Shown: positions 9,863 to 18,665 of the stretch, piece by piece | Layout of the letters: each line of letters starts with the position of its first letter | Position numbering within the stretch: the stretch's first letter is position 1 | Assembly: GCA_020847855.1 (NCBI GenBank) | Contig: JADLBH010000037.1 | Location: 342,368-406,367 of the forward strand | Direction: 5' to 3' | Source: Fimbriimonadaceae bacterium | Lineage (GTDB): Bacteria > Armatimonadota > Fimbriimonadia > Fimbriimonadales > Fimbriimonadaceae | DNA length: 64,000 bases | The notes under the pieces: generated by a model | Database searches by the model: none | Told to the model about the DNA's origin: nothing | What the model saw: only the letters and a program-made list of their open reading frames with translations | Translations under genes and position numbers: made by a program

Positions 9863-10303
9863 ATGCTCCGAAACGTAAAGCTCACCCGCCTTTTCGCCGT
9901 CGCCTCCCTCACCGTCGCCGTGTGCGCGCTGGGTACCGGGCAACTCAAGCAAGCGATCAAGATCATTGGGGTCGGCGCCGCGGTCACCCAGTTCGGGCCC
10001 GAGATGAACCGTCAGCTGAACAAGCTCACCGGCCATACCGACACCGAGGCCAAGTTCACCCGGGTCGTGCCCATCATCACGATCGGCCTCAATACGCGAG
10101 GAGCGATCGGTGCCGCCCAAGTCATGGGCTCCAAAAAGCAGGTGATGAAGGTGAAGGCGGTCGCCCAGCCCGAGGTGGACCTCTTCGGCGAGGTCAAGCT
10201 CCGCGCGATGATCCCGGTCAGCGACATCAACGTCACCGATCCGAAGAAGATCAAGGCCGTGGACGGGGTCGGGGTCAGCGGCGTGGTTGACCTGAAACTG
10301 TAG
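9863..10303 (+). CDS. Hypothetical exported protein
   Basis: Signal-peptide-like N-terminus RLFAVASLTVAVCALGTG; intact ORF. Confidence 0.6.
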   Translation: MLRNVKLTRLFAVASLTVAVCALGTGQLKQAIKIIGVGAAVTQFGPEMNRQLNKLTGHTDTEAKFTRVVPIITIGLNTRGAIGAAQVMGSKKQVMKVKAVAQPEVDLFGEVKLRAMIPVSDINVTDPKKIKAVDGVGVSGVVDLKL

Positions 10304-10345
10304 CCAGGGTTCCCACGAGAGCCCCAGATTCGGTAGAACTGCGGC

Positions 10346-13300
10346 ATGCTCATCGCAGCTGTCGCCTTGGTCACTAGCGCCTCTCCGATCGGTCGAATCG
10401 CAGACCCAGCGATCTCGCCGGACGGAATGACCCTCGCGTTCAGTTGGCAAGGCGACATCTGGACCGTGCCGTCCAGCGGTGGCCGTGCAACCCGGCTCAC
10501 CGTACACCCGGCTGACGATTCCAACCCGGTTTGGTCTCCGGTAGGCGACCGGATCGTCTTCGCCTCGAACCGGTTCGGCAGCCTCGATGCCTACTCGATG
10601 ACCCCGGACGGGGACGATCTTCATCGCCTCACCTACGAAGCGGGGTCCGAGTACCCGACGGCGGTCTCCCCCGACGGCTCGCTCGTCATCGGATACAGCA
10701 ACTCCTTCGGCCGGCTTGACTTGTTCTCCGTCTCCATGAAAGGGGGCGACGCCGTCCGCCTCACAGGCCACCCCTTGGAGCCCGAGCACCAGCCGTGCTT
10801 CCTTCCCGATGGCACGACGATCGTGTATTGCCAGGGCGGTTCGCCTGGGCATTGGCGCAAGCCCGGCCAGAAGGGAGCCAACACCGCCAGACTCTACGCT
10901 GGCGCTTGGGGTGCCCCGCTCCAAGGGATCAAGCGCCTCACGAGCGGCGACACGTTCGACCTGTTCCCTACCCCGCTCGGCAGGGATCGCCTGGTCTTCG
11001 TCTCCAACCGTAGCGGCGAGCCGAACTTGTGGTCCATGCCGAGCTCCGGGGGTACGGCCAGGCAGCACACCAGGTTCTCCCACGGTACGATCCGGTTCCT
11101 CAGCGCGTCGAAGGACGGGTCGAAGGTCGCCTTCCAGAAGGACTCCCAAGCTTGGGTCCTCGACACTCAAACTGGAACCGCATCACCGATCCGGATCGAG
11201 ACGCCGATGGACGCGACTCGCGACCCCTTGACGAAGCTCAGGCTCGACACGGGGGCTCAGGCGTTCGCAGCCTCTCCGAACGGCAAGCGCGCCGTGATCG
11301 AGGTAAGGGGCGACCTTTTCCTGCTACCGGAAAGGGGAGGCACGACACGGAGGCTGACCACGAATCCTGGGTACGACGGTGACCCCGGCTGGCTCAATGA
11401 CGAGACGATCGTCTATTGCTCGGCGGGCGCGAGCGGACACCGGAGCCTGAAGAAGGTGAACTTGGACGGCGAGTCGAGCGAGTTCGCCAGCGATCCTGGT
11501 ACCGACCTCATGCGCCCCGTGGTCTCCCCCGACCGATCCATGGTGGCTTGCCACCGTGGGATGAACGAGATCGTGACGTTCCCCGCTTCGGGCGGTAGCC
11601 CGACCGTTGCGGCGAGCGGCGCCTTCGCAGACTCCTACCTTGGCGGCGCCATGTTCGCTTGGTCCCCCGATAGCGCCTGGATCACGTACTCGACTCCTCT
11701 GCAAAGATCCGTCGCCGTCAACGCGGTCGAGGTCAAGTCGAAACGAAATGTACTCGTGGCGAAGGTCGGGAAGTCGGCGAGCGGTGCCATGTTCTCCCCT
11801 GACGCCAAGTTCGTCGCGTTCTCCGGGGTTCAGGGCACGGACTACAGCGAGGTTCGAGATGGTCTGAACCCGGTCTACTCCGTCCGGCTCGCCCCAGCTC
11901 CTCTTCGGTTCTCCGAGGACGACTTGGACAAGATCGAGGAACCGCAGCAGAAGCCTGGGAAGCCCGAAGTCGCCTTCGTGCCCGAGGGTATCGCGGAACG
12001 GTTGAGTCGGACGGGGGCGGAACTGGTCACCGGACTCTGGCCAGGGCCGGACGGAAGCCGCGCCTACGCCAACGTCGCCTCGCAGTTCAGCACCGTGGAC
12101 TTGGAGAACGGGGCGACCCGCGCGGTGCCGGGCGTGACCGGGCCCGTATCCGGCGTCAGCATGAGCACCGATGGGAGGAAGACGTACTTCATCCAAGGAG
12201 GAAAGGTCTTCTCGCTCCCTTCCGGGGCTCAAGCTCCATCGCCGATCAACTTCTCGGCGGAGCTGACCGTGGACTACGCGGTGGAGGAGCAAGCCCTCTT
12301 CGATGAGGTCTGGTGGACGCTGAACCGGCTCTACTACGACCCCGGGATGCACGGAAAGGACTGGGGGGAGATCCATGAGGAGTTCGGTAGGATCGTGCCC
12401 GCGATTCAGTCCCGAGAGGACTTCTACGAGCTCATGGGCGAGATGATGGAACTGCTGGACAGTTCTCACCTCGGGGCGACCTCGCCTCCCGGATGGAGAC
12501 CGACGGTCACGGATTCGCCCGCTTGGCTCGGGATCGAGTGGGACTGGAATGCTCTCCTTGCCCTCGGGGAGTATCGCGTCGGCACCGTCTATCCCGAATC
12601 GCCCGCGGCGAACCCTGGCTCCCTCCTACGCCCAGGGGACGTGATCGCGAGCGTGAACGGGGTGAAGCCGGGCGCTTTGTCCCCGATGGCCGTGCTCTTG
12701 GACGGCAAGGCTGGCCGCAAGGTCGTGCTCGGTGTACGGTCGGCGGCGGGGACGCGGGAAGTGGCGATCCGCCCTTCCTCCAGCGGAGCCCGCACGGGTG
12801 CGCAGTACGAGGAGTGGGTGCGCTGGAACCGAGCCGAGGTCGAGCGGCTAAGCGGAGGCAAGCTCGGCTATGTCCACATTCAAGGGATGAACGTTCCGAG
12901 CCTCGACAAGTTCCTTACGGAGACGCAGACGATGCTCGATGGCAAGGAAGGGGTGATCGTGGACGTCCGGTTCAACGGAGGTGGCTTCACCTCGCACATC
13001 ATCCTCAACATCATGCGCAAGACCCCCTGGCTGATCCGGACGAACCGTGACGAGCCGGGCCGTCTCCAGAGCGAGAACTCCTATCGCGGAAACGCGGTGG
13101 AGCTCCCGGCGGCGTGCTTGGCAAACCAATTCAGCTTCAGCAACGCCGAGATCTTCTCCGAAGGCTTCCGAAGGCTCAAGCTCGGGCCCATCGTTGGGGA
13201 ACCCACGGCCGGGGGCGTGATCGGGACGAGCGGCTTCGGCTTGTGGGACGGCGGCTTCATCCGGCTCCCCGCCGCAGGCTCGTACACGATTGACGGAGTG

Positions 13301-13426
13301 GACCTGGAAGGCAACGGCCGCAAGCCTGACATCCGGGTGGACTTCGACCCCGAAGCTTGGAACCATGGCAAGGACCCCCAGTTGGAGGCCACAGTGAAGG
13401 CACTCTTGAAATCTTTGGGGAACTAG
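10346..13426 (+). CDS. tri: Tricorn protease homolog (beta-propeller, PDZ, S41 peptidase)
   Basis: WD40/TolB-like repeats, PDZ region (PESPAANPGSLLRPGDVIASVNGVK), S41 region GYVHIQGMNVPSLDKF...VDVRFNGGGFTSH...FSFSNAEIFSEGFRRLKLGPIVGEPTAGG. Confidence 0.92.
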   Translation: MLIAAVALVTSASPIGRIADPAISPDGMTLAFSWQGDIWTVPSSGGRATRLTVHPADDSNPVWSPVGDRIVFASNRFGSLDAYSMTPDGDDLHRLTYEAGSEYPTAVSPDGSLVIGYSNSFGRLDLFSVSMKGGDAVRLTGHPLEPEHQPCFLPDGTTIVYCQGGSPGHWRKPGQKGANTARLYAGAWGAPLQGIKRLTSGDTFDLFPTPLGRDRLVFVSNRSGEPNLWSMPSSGGTARQHTRFSHGTIRFLSASKDGSKVAFQKDSQAWVLDTQTGTASPIRIETPMDATRDPLTKLRLDTGAQAFAASPNGKRAVIEVRGDLFLLPERGGTTRRLTTNPGYDGDPGWLNDETIVYCSAGASGHRSLKKVNLDGESSEFASDPGTDLMRPVVSPDRSMVACHRGMNEIVTFPASGGSPTVAASGAFADSYLGGAMFAWSPDSAWITYSTPLQRSVAVNAVEVKSKRNVLVAKVGKSASGAMFSPDAKFVAFSGVQGTDYSEVRDGLNPVYSVRLAPAPLRFSEDDLDKIEEPQQKPGKPEVAFVPEGIAERLSRTGAELVTGLWPGPDGSRAYANVASQFSTVDLENGATRAVPGVTGPVSGVSMSTDGRKTYFIQGGKVFSLPSGAQAPSPINFSAELTVDYAVEEQALFDEVWWTLNRLYYDPGMHGKDWGEIHEEFGRIVPAIQSREDFYELMGEMMELLDSSHLGATSPPGWRPTVTDSPAWLGIEWDWNALLALGEYRVGTVYPESPAANPGSLLRPGDVIASVNGVKPGALSPMAVLLDGKAGRKVVLGVRSAAGTREVAIRPSSSGARTGAQYEEWVRWNRAEVERLSGGKLGYVHIQGMNVPSLDKFLTETQTMLDGKEGVIVDVRFNGGGFTSHIILNIMRKTPWLIRTNRDEPGRLQSENSYRGNAVELPAACLANQFSFSNAEIFSEGFRRLKLGPIVGEPTAGGVIGTSGFGLWDGGFIRLPAAGSYTIDGVDLEGNGRKPDIRVDFDPEAWNHGKDPQLEATVKALLKSLGN

Positions 13427-13435
13427 TGCTAGAAT
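13406..13435 (+). promoter_or_regulatory. Putative sigma70-type promoter for recA
   Basis: TTGAAA, 18 nt spacer, TAGAAT, about 30 nt upstream of the recA ATG at 13465. Confidence 0.5.
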
Positions 13436-13464
13436 AGCATTCACACGTCTACTATAGGTGACCC

Positions 13465-14505
13465 ATGGCAAACGATAAGGCGACAAGCGAACGAGAACGA
13501 GCACTGGAAATGGCCCTCCAACAGATCGAGAAGTCGTTCGGGAAGGGCAGCGTCATGCGCCTGGACGACACGAGCCGGGACGTGGAAGCCGTCTCCACCG
13601 GCTCGTTGACTCTCGACATGGCCCTGGGTGTGGGCGGGGTGCCCAGGGGGCGGATCACCGAGATCTACGGGTCGGAATCGAGCGGGAAGACGACCCTGGC
13701 CCTTCATGCCGTTGCCGAGGCGCAGAAGCAAGGTGGCATGGCCCTCTTCGTGGATGCCGAACACGCCCTCGACCCGGAATACGCCAAGGCCCTCGGAGTG
13801 GACATTGACCGGCTCTACATCGCCCAGCCCACCACCGGGGACGAGGCCCTGGAGATCATGGACGCGATGATCCGTAGCGGGGCCCTCGATATCGTCGTTC
13901 TCGACTCCGTGGCCGCGCTCGTGCCCAAGGCGGAGCTGGAAGGCGACATGGGGGACACCTTCGTGGGCCTCCAAGCACGGATGATGTCACAGGCCCTGCG
14001 GAAGCTCGGCGGCTCTGTGAACAAGGCGAAGACCGCTGTCATCTTTATCAACCAGATCCGAGAGAAGATCGGAGTGATGTTCGGAAACCCGGAGACGACC
14101 CCCGGTGGGAGGGCGCTCAAGTTCTGGGCTAGCGTGCGCCTGGAGGTGCGGCGAGGGGAGCTGTTGAAGAACGGCACCGACCACTATGGAGCCCGCACCA
14201 AGGTCAAGGTCGTAAAGAACAAGGTGGCCCCACCGTTCCGGAGCTGCGAGTTCGACATGATCTATGGAAAGGGGATCAGCCGCTCGGGAGAGGTGCTCGA
14301 CCTGGGCATCGAGAAGGGCATCCTCGGGAAGGCTGGAAGCTTCTTCAACTACGGCGAGACCAGGCTTGGGCAAGGCCGTGACAACGCCCGTACGTTCTTG
14401 GAGGAGAACCCGGAGGTCATGGCGGAGATCGAATCCAAACTCCGCGCCGAGCTCGCCCCGGCTCGGAAGTCCGAGCCCGCGGAGCTTGCCGCAATCGAGG
14501 GTTGA
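13465..14505 (+). CDS. recA: Recombinase RecA
   Basis: [58 protein letters not shown]. Confidence 0.98.
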   Translation: MANDKATSERERALEMALQQIEKSFGKGSVMRLDDTSRDVEAVSTGSLTLDMALGVGGVPRGRITEIYGSESSGKTTLALHAVAEAQKQGGMALFVDAEHALDPEYAKALGVDIDRLYIAQPTTGDEALEIMDAMIRSGALDIVVLDSVAALVPKAELEGDMGDTFVGLQARMMSQALRKLGGSVNKAKTAVIFINQIREKIGVMFGNPETTPGGRALKFWASVRLEVRRGELLKNGTDHYGARTKVKVVKNKVAPPFRSCEFDMIYGKGISRSGEVLDLGIEKGILGKAGSFFNYGETRLGQGRDNARTFLEENPEVMAEIESKLRAELAPARKSEPAELAAIEG

Positions 14506-14963
14506 GACCGCAGGTCTCCGAAGCGCTGCGCCACGCCGCTCGCCTCTTGGCGCAGCGGAACCTCAGCGTAGCGGGGCTCCAAAGCCGCCTCCTAGAAGCG
14601 GGTCACGAGGAGGAAGCTTCGCGAGACGCCCTCGATTGGCTGATCGAGCAACGGTACGTGGACGACCGCGAGGTCGCGAGCCGTGAGGCGGAGAAAGCGA
14701 TTCGCAGCCGCAACGCAGGCAGGCTGAGATTACAAGCAAGGCTCGAGAGCCTTCAAGTCACCGACGAGGCGGCCTCCGCCGCGCTGGACCTTTTGGACGA
14801 AGCGACAGAGACGACCTTGGCCTCCCTCGCCCTGGCTCGGCGCGTCAAACCCGGTATGGACGCGAGCAAGGCGGCACGCTATCTCTCGGGACGGGGCTTT
14901 TCTGAAGAAGCGATTCGCGGAGCTCTCAACGAACGGTTTCCAGGATGGGAGGAGCCAATATAA
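14502..14963 (+). CDS. recX: Regulatory protein RecX
   Basis: TTG start overlaps the recA stop. [62 protein letters not shown]. Confidence 0.88.
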   Translation: MRPQVSEALRHAARLLAQRNLSVAGLQSRLLEAGHEEEASRDALDWLIEQRYVDDREVASREAEKAIRSRNAGRLRLQARLESLQVTDEAASAALDLLDEATETTLASLALARRVKPGMDASKAARYLSGRGFSEEAIRGALNERFPGWEEPI

Positions 14964-14994
14964 GCCCGACGTATGTCTGGTATAGAGGCGGGCG

Positions 14995-15780
14995 ATGAGC
15001 CAGTATCGCATCGTGTTCCTGGGGGATATCGTAGGGAGGCCAGGCAGGGAGGCGGTGCTCGCTGCAATCCCCTGCTTGCAAGAAGAACTCCAACCGCTCT
15101 TCCTGCTCGCGAACGGTGAGAACAGCGCGGCCGGCGTCGGGATCACTCCTGCGATCGCGGACGAGCTCTTCGACGCCGGCGTGGACGCGATCACGCTTGG
15201 CAACCATGCGTTCCACAAGAGGGAGATCGTTCCCTACCTGGATAGCGGCCGTCCTATCGTCCGACCGGCGAACATGCCGATCGAGGTTCCAGGGAACGGC
15301 TGGGTGATCGTGGAGAAGGCTGACGTCAAACTTGCGATCGTGAACCTTTGCGGTCGCACCTTCCTCGACGGATACAACGACCCTTTTGCAGAGTTTGAGC
15401 GGATCGTGGGCACTCTCCCGACGCGCCATGTCTTCGTTGACTTCCATGCTGAGGCGACGAGCGAGAAACAGGCGTTTGGCTTTGGTGCGGACGGAAGGGT
15501 CACCGCCGTCGTCGGCACCCACACCCACGTACCCACCGCCGACGAGACCGTGCTCGAAGGTGGCACCGCCTATATCTCCGACGTCGGGATGTGCGGGCCC
15601 TATCCTAGCGTCCTGGGAATGGACAAGGACGTGATCCTGCGACGATTTCGCACCAGTCTCCCCACAAGGTTCGAAGTCGCGAGCACATCCGGTGTAATCT
15701 GTGGGGTGGTCATAGACGTCCTAATGGATACAGGTAGAGCTGTCGCGATCCGTCGGATCGGCGGACTGACCTCGGAGTAG
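14995..15780 (+). CDS. ymdB: TIGR00282/YmdB family metallophosphoesterase
   Basis: FLGDIVGRPGREAV, NGENSAAGVGIT, ITLGNHAF, VDFHAEATSEKQAFG, GTHTHVPTADETVL, YISDVGMCGPYPSVLGM. Confidence 0.93.
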   Translation: MSQYRIVFLGDIVGRPGREAVLAAIPCLQEELQPLFLLANGENSAAGVGITPAIADELFDAGVDAITLGNHAFHKREIVPYLDSGRPIVRPANMPIEVPGNGWVIVEKADVKLAIVNLCGRTFLDGYNDPFAEFERIVGTLPTRHVFVDFHAEATSEKQAFGFGADGRVTAVVGTHTHVPTADETVLEGGTAYISDVGMCGPYPSVLGMDKDVILRRFRTSLPTRFEVASTSGVICGVVIDVLMDTGRAVAIRRIGGLTSE

Positions 15781-15787
15781 ATTGGCA

Positions 15788-16753
15788 ATGAACAGGAACC
15801 ACACCTATCTTTCGCTTTGCGCCCTTGCCCTGGCTTGCATTTCCGGCGCTCAAACCTTGTACGCGGGGACGACTCCAGCCGCAAACCAAGGTCTCACGTT
15901 CCGCTCATGGGGCAGCGGGTCGGCCAAGGAGACCGACGAGGCCGCGTTCGAGGGCACACTTTCCGTTCGGGTCAGCTCTCGGAACTACTTCCAGGGCGGC
16001 ATCCTGGTCTTTGGCAAGCCCGTTGACCTTGCCTCGGCCTTCGGCGACAAGTCAAACTTGCTCCGGTTCGCGCTCAAGCTGCCCCTCAAGGCGGCAACGA
16101 GTGGAGGAGCGAGAGGAGGGGGCAAGGGCGGCGCGATCGGTGCCGGGGGCGATGGCCCGAGCACCGGAGGTACGGCCTCCGGCAGTAGCGGGGGCTCCCT
16201 CGCGGGCGGAGAGGGCGGAGGCGCCGCAGCCGGTGCCTCCGAGCTTCCCGCCCTGTCTCAGGTTCGAATCGTGATCACAACGTCCGACGGCAAGAAGTCC
16301 GAGGCCATGCTCGACGTGAGTACGTCCTTGGCCGACAACCGAGGTTGGTCGCAGGTCGGGATCCCGCTTGCGGCAATCCATGGCTTCGACAAGACGAACA
16401 AGACCGTCCAGTCCATTGCGATCTCTTGCGACGCGCTCGCCACGGTTTATGTGGGCGAGGTCAAGATCCTGAGCGATGCGACCCCGGTCTATGGAACGCC
16501 GAACCACGTCGAGCTCAACTTGGCCCTGGGGGACGAAGTCGTCTTTCGAGGCACGGGAAGCGCAGGCACCACACCTGCGATCTTCGCCTGGGACTTTGAC
16601 GAGTCCGACGGTGTCCAGGTGGATGCAGAAGGGGCGGTGGTGCGTCGAAAGTTCCGGAAGGCGGGAAGCTACGTGGTGACGATGATCACGAAGGATGCCT
16701 ACGGCTTGAAGCCGCCGCACATGTCCAAGATCCGGGTAACTGTGAACCCCTAG
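15788..16753 (+). CDS. Exported PKD-domain protein with glycine-rich linker
   Basis: Signal peptide; Gly-rich low-complexity stretch; C-terminal FAWDFDESDGVQVDAEGAVVRRKFRKAGSYVVTMITKDAYG. Confidence 0.7.
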   Translation: MNRNHTYLSLCALALACISGAQTLYAGTTPAANQGLTFRSWGSGSAKETDEAAFEGTLSVRVSSRNYFQGGILVFGKPVDLASAFGDKSNLLRFALKLPLKAATSGGARGGGKGGAIGAGGDGPSTGGTASGSSGGSLAGGEGGGAAAGASELPALSQVRIVITTSDGKKSEAMLDVSTSLADNRGWSQVGIPLAAIHGFDKTNKTVQSIAISCDALATVYVGEVKILSDATPVYGTPNHVELNLALGDEVVFRGTGSAGTTPAIFAWDFDESDGVQVDAEGAVVRRKFRKAGSYVVTMITKDAYGLKPPHMSKIRVTVNP

Positions 16754-16759
16754 GCTGAG

Positions 16760-17629
16760 TTGACGGAACCGGCGACGAGCGGCGCGCGGACCGATGGCTG
16801 GGCCAGGCGCGCCTGGACGGCTGCGTTGCTCGCCGCCCTCGGGCTGGCCGCTGTGTTCTCGAGCAGCCCGTATCCTGTCGCGGTGCTGGCCCTTGTCGTT
16901 GCCATAGCCGGATATCGCGAGTACGCGCGGATGACCTCGTTGCAGGTTCATTTTTGGGGCGGGATTCTGGTCGCGGTCACGGCAGGATCCGCCGTGTTGC
17001 TCGTTGCAGCGTGGGAGCCTCCCGGCTCGTTGTGGTTCTTGGGGGCGGCCTGGCTTGGGCTGCTCGTCGGTCTTGCCGGACTCGCGGACTACCTCCGGGC
17101 CCGGCCTCACAGCTGGCTTGCACCTTTTGGTGGAGCGTGGGTCACGGCACCGGTCGCCGCTGCCTTGGTCGTTCATCAACGAACCGCGATCGAGCCTGCG
17201 CCTTTCGTTGCCAATGCGGTCCTGTTGCTGCTCGTCCCGATCTGGCTTGGGGACACTGCCGCCTTCTTTTTTGGCCGAAAGTTCGGCAAGCACTTGCTCG
17301 CCCCGAGCCTTTCTCCCAAGAAGACTTGGGAGGGCGCGACCGCGAACCTCATCGTCTGCATCCTTGCCACGGTCATGCTCGGGGGCTCTCTCGGTGTCCC
17401 TTGGCCCACTTCGCTCGCGGTGGGCGCCCTTGCGGGTGTGCTTGGGCAAGTGGGCGACTTGTTCCAAAGCGCCGTCAAGCGGGCGGCGGGCCGTAAGGAC
17501 AGTGGCGGCATGCTTCCTGGGCACGGCGGGGTTCTGGACCGTATGGACTCGTTCTTTGTCGCTTGCGTCCCTTGTGCCACCGCCCTTGCCCTCGGCGCAC
17601 CTTGGCTGTTTCACGTGAAACAACTCTAG
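16760..17629 (+). CDS. cdsA: Phosphatidate cytidylyltransferase
   Basis: SPKKTWEGATANL and KDSGGMLPGHGGVLDRMDSF signature; multiple TM segments. Confidence 0.93.
   Translation: MTEPATSGARTDGWARRAWTAALLAALGLAAVFSSSPYPVAVLALVVAIAGYREYARMTSLQVHFWGGILVAVTAGSAVLLVAAWEPPGSLWFLGAAWLGLLVGLAGLADYLRARPHSWLAPFGGAWVTAPVAAALVVHQRTAIEPAPFVANAVLLLLVPIWLGDTAAFFFGRKFGKHLLAPSLSPKKTWEGATANLIVCILATVMLGGSLGVPWPTSLAVGALAGVLGQVGDLFQSAVKRAAGRKDSGGMLPGHGGVLDRMDSFFVACVPCATALALGAPWLFHVKQL
17607..17622. other. parS: parS centromere-like site
   Basis: TGTTTCACGTGAAACA, perfect 16-bp palindrome identical to the Bacillus-type ParB-binding consensus. Confidence 0.9.
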
Positions 17630-17633
17630 AGAC

Positions 17634-18632
17634 ATGGACGCCATCGTTGTCGAAGGGCTCACCAAGCAGTACCCGCGTGCCTCCAGGGATGTGGGCCTCG
17701 CCGCTTCCTTCAAGGCACTGTTCCAGCGGAACCGGGACTTCGTCACGGCCCTTCAGGACGCTGACTTCAGGATCGGGGCAGGGGAAATCGTTGGGTTTCT
17801 TGGCCCGAACGGCGCGGGTAAGACCACTACGCTCAAGATGCTTGCCGGCATCATGGCCCCTACGTCGGGCACAGCAAGCGTGCTAGGTTACACGCCGTTC
17901 GATCGCGACCCCAGGTTCCTCTCCCAGATCGCGCTTGTCATGGGAAACCGACAGCAGCTATGGTGGGACCTCCCCGCTCAAGAGAGCTTTTCCGTGCTCG
18001 GCGACCTCTACGACGTGCCGCCAAACGACCTTAGGGCACGACTCCACCGTTTGGTGGACGGACTCGGCCTCCAGGACAAGGTCACCGTCCCCGTCCGACG
18101 ACTGAGCTTGGGAGAGCGGATGAAGTGCGAGCTCGTCGCCGCCCTCTTGCACAAGCCCAAGGTGCTGTTCCTCGACGAACCCACCATAGGGTTGGACATC
18201 GTGAGCCAGGAGCGGATTCGCGAGTTCGTGGCCGATCTCAACCGCGAAGAGGGCTGCACCGTGCTGCTCACGAGCCACTACATGCGTGACGTCCAGGAGC
18301 TCTGCGAGCGCGTGATCGTGGTCGGCGACGGGCGGATCGGGTTCGACGGCAAGCTCCGGGACGTGGCGGCGCGAGTGGGGGCGACCAAGCGGGTCAAGGT
18401 CACGTTCGAGCACGCCATCGAGGGGAACGACCTCGTGGAGTACGGGGCTCTCGCCAGCCAGGACGGCCACACCGTCGAACTCGACATATCGGCGGACTCG
18501 GCGCCTCAAGTCGCCAGTTCCCTCCTCAATCGATTCGCCGTGCAGGACATCACGATCGAGGACCCGCCCATCGAAGAGGTCGTAAAGCGACTCTTCGAGG
18601 CTGGCACGGGTACCCGAGAACCCGACCGGTAG
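17634..18632 (+). CDS. ABC-2 type transporter ATP-binding protein
   Basis: GFLGPNGAGKTTTLKMLAGI, LSLGERMKCELVAALLHKPKVLFLDEPTIGLD. Confidence 0.93.
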   Translation: MDAIVVEGLTKQYPRASRDVGLAASFKALFQRNRDFVTALQDADFRIGAGEIVGFLGPNGAGKTTTLKMLAGIMAPTSGTASVLGYTPFDRDPRFLSQIALVMGNRQQLWWDLPAQESFSVLGDLYDVPPNDLRARLHRLVDGLGLQDKVTVPVRRLSLGERMKCELVAALLHKPKVLFLDEPTIGLDIVSQERIREFVADLNREEGCTVLLTSHYMRDVQELCERVIVVGDGRIGFDGKLRDVAARVGATKRVKVTFEHAIEGNDLVEYGALASQDGHTVELDISADSAPQVASSLLNRFAVQDITIEDPPIEEVVKRLFEAGTGTREPDR

Positions 18633-18638
18633 ACTGAT

Positions 18639-18657
18639 CCTGGTCTTTCGAGACAGG
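18639..18657 (+). promoter_or_regulatory. Small UUCG-loop hairpin between the ABC ATPase gene and valS
   Basis: CCT(G)GTCT-TTCG-AGACAGG, ends 9 nt before the valS ATG. Confidence 0.35.
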
Positions 18658-18665
18658 AAAGAGAC

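Noticed and set aside
16100-16250. Gly/Ser-rich stretch in the PKD protein as a possible DNA repeat array
   Set aside because: Low-complexity linker with no regular nucleotide period.
16052-17746. 564-aa minus-strand ORF over cdsA
   Set aside because: Low-quality composition, antisense to a confident CDS; high-GC artefact.
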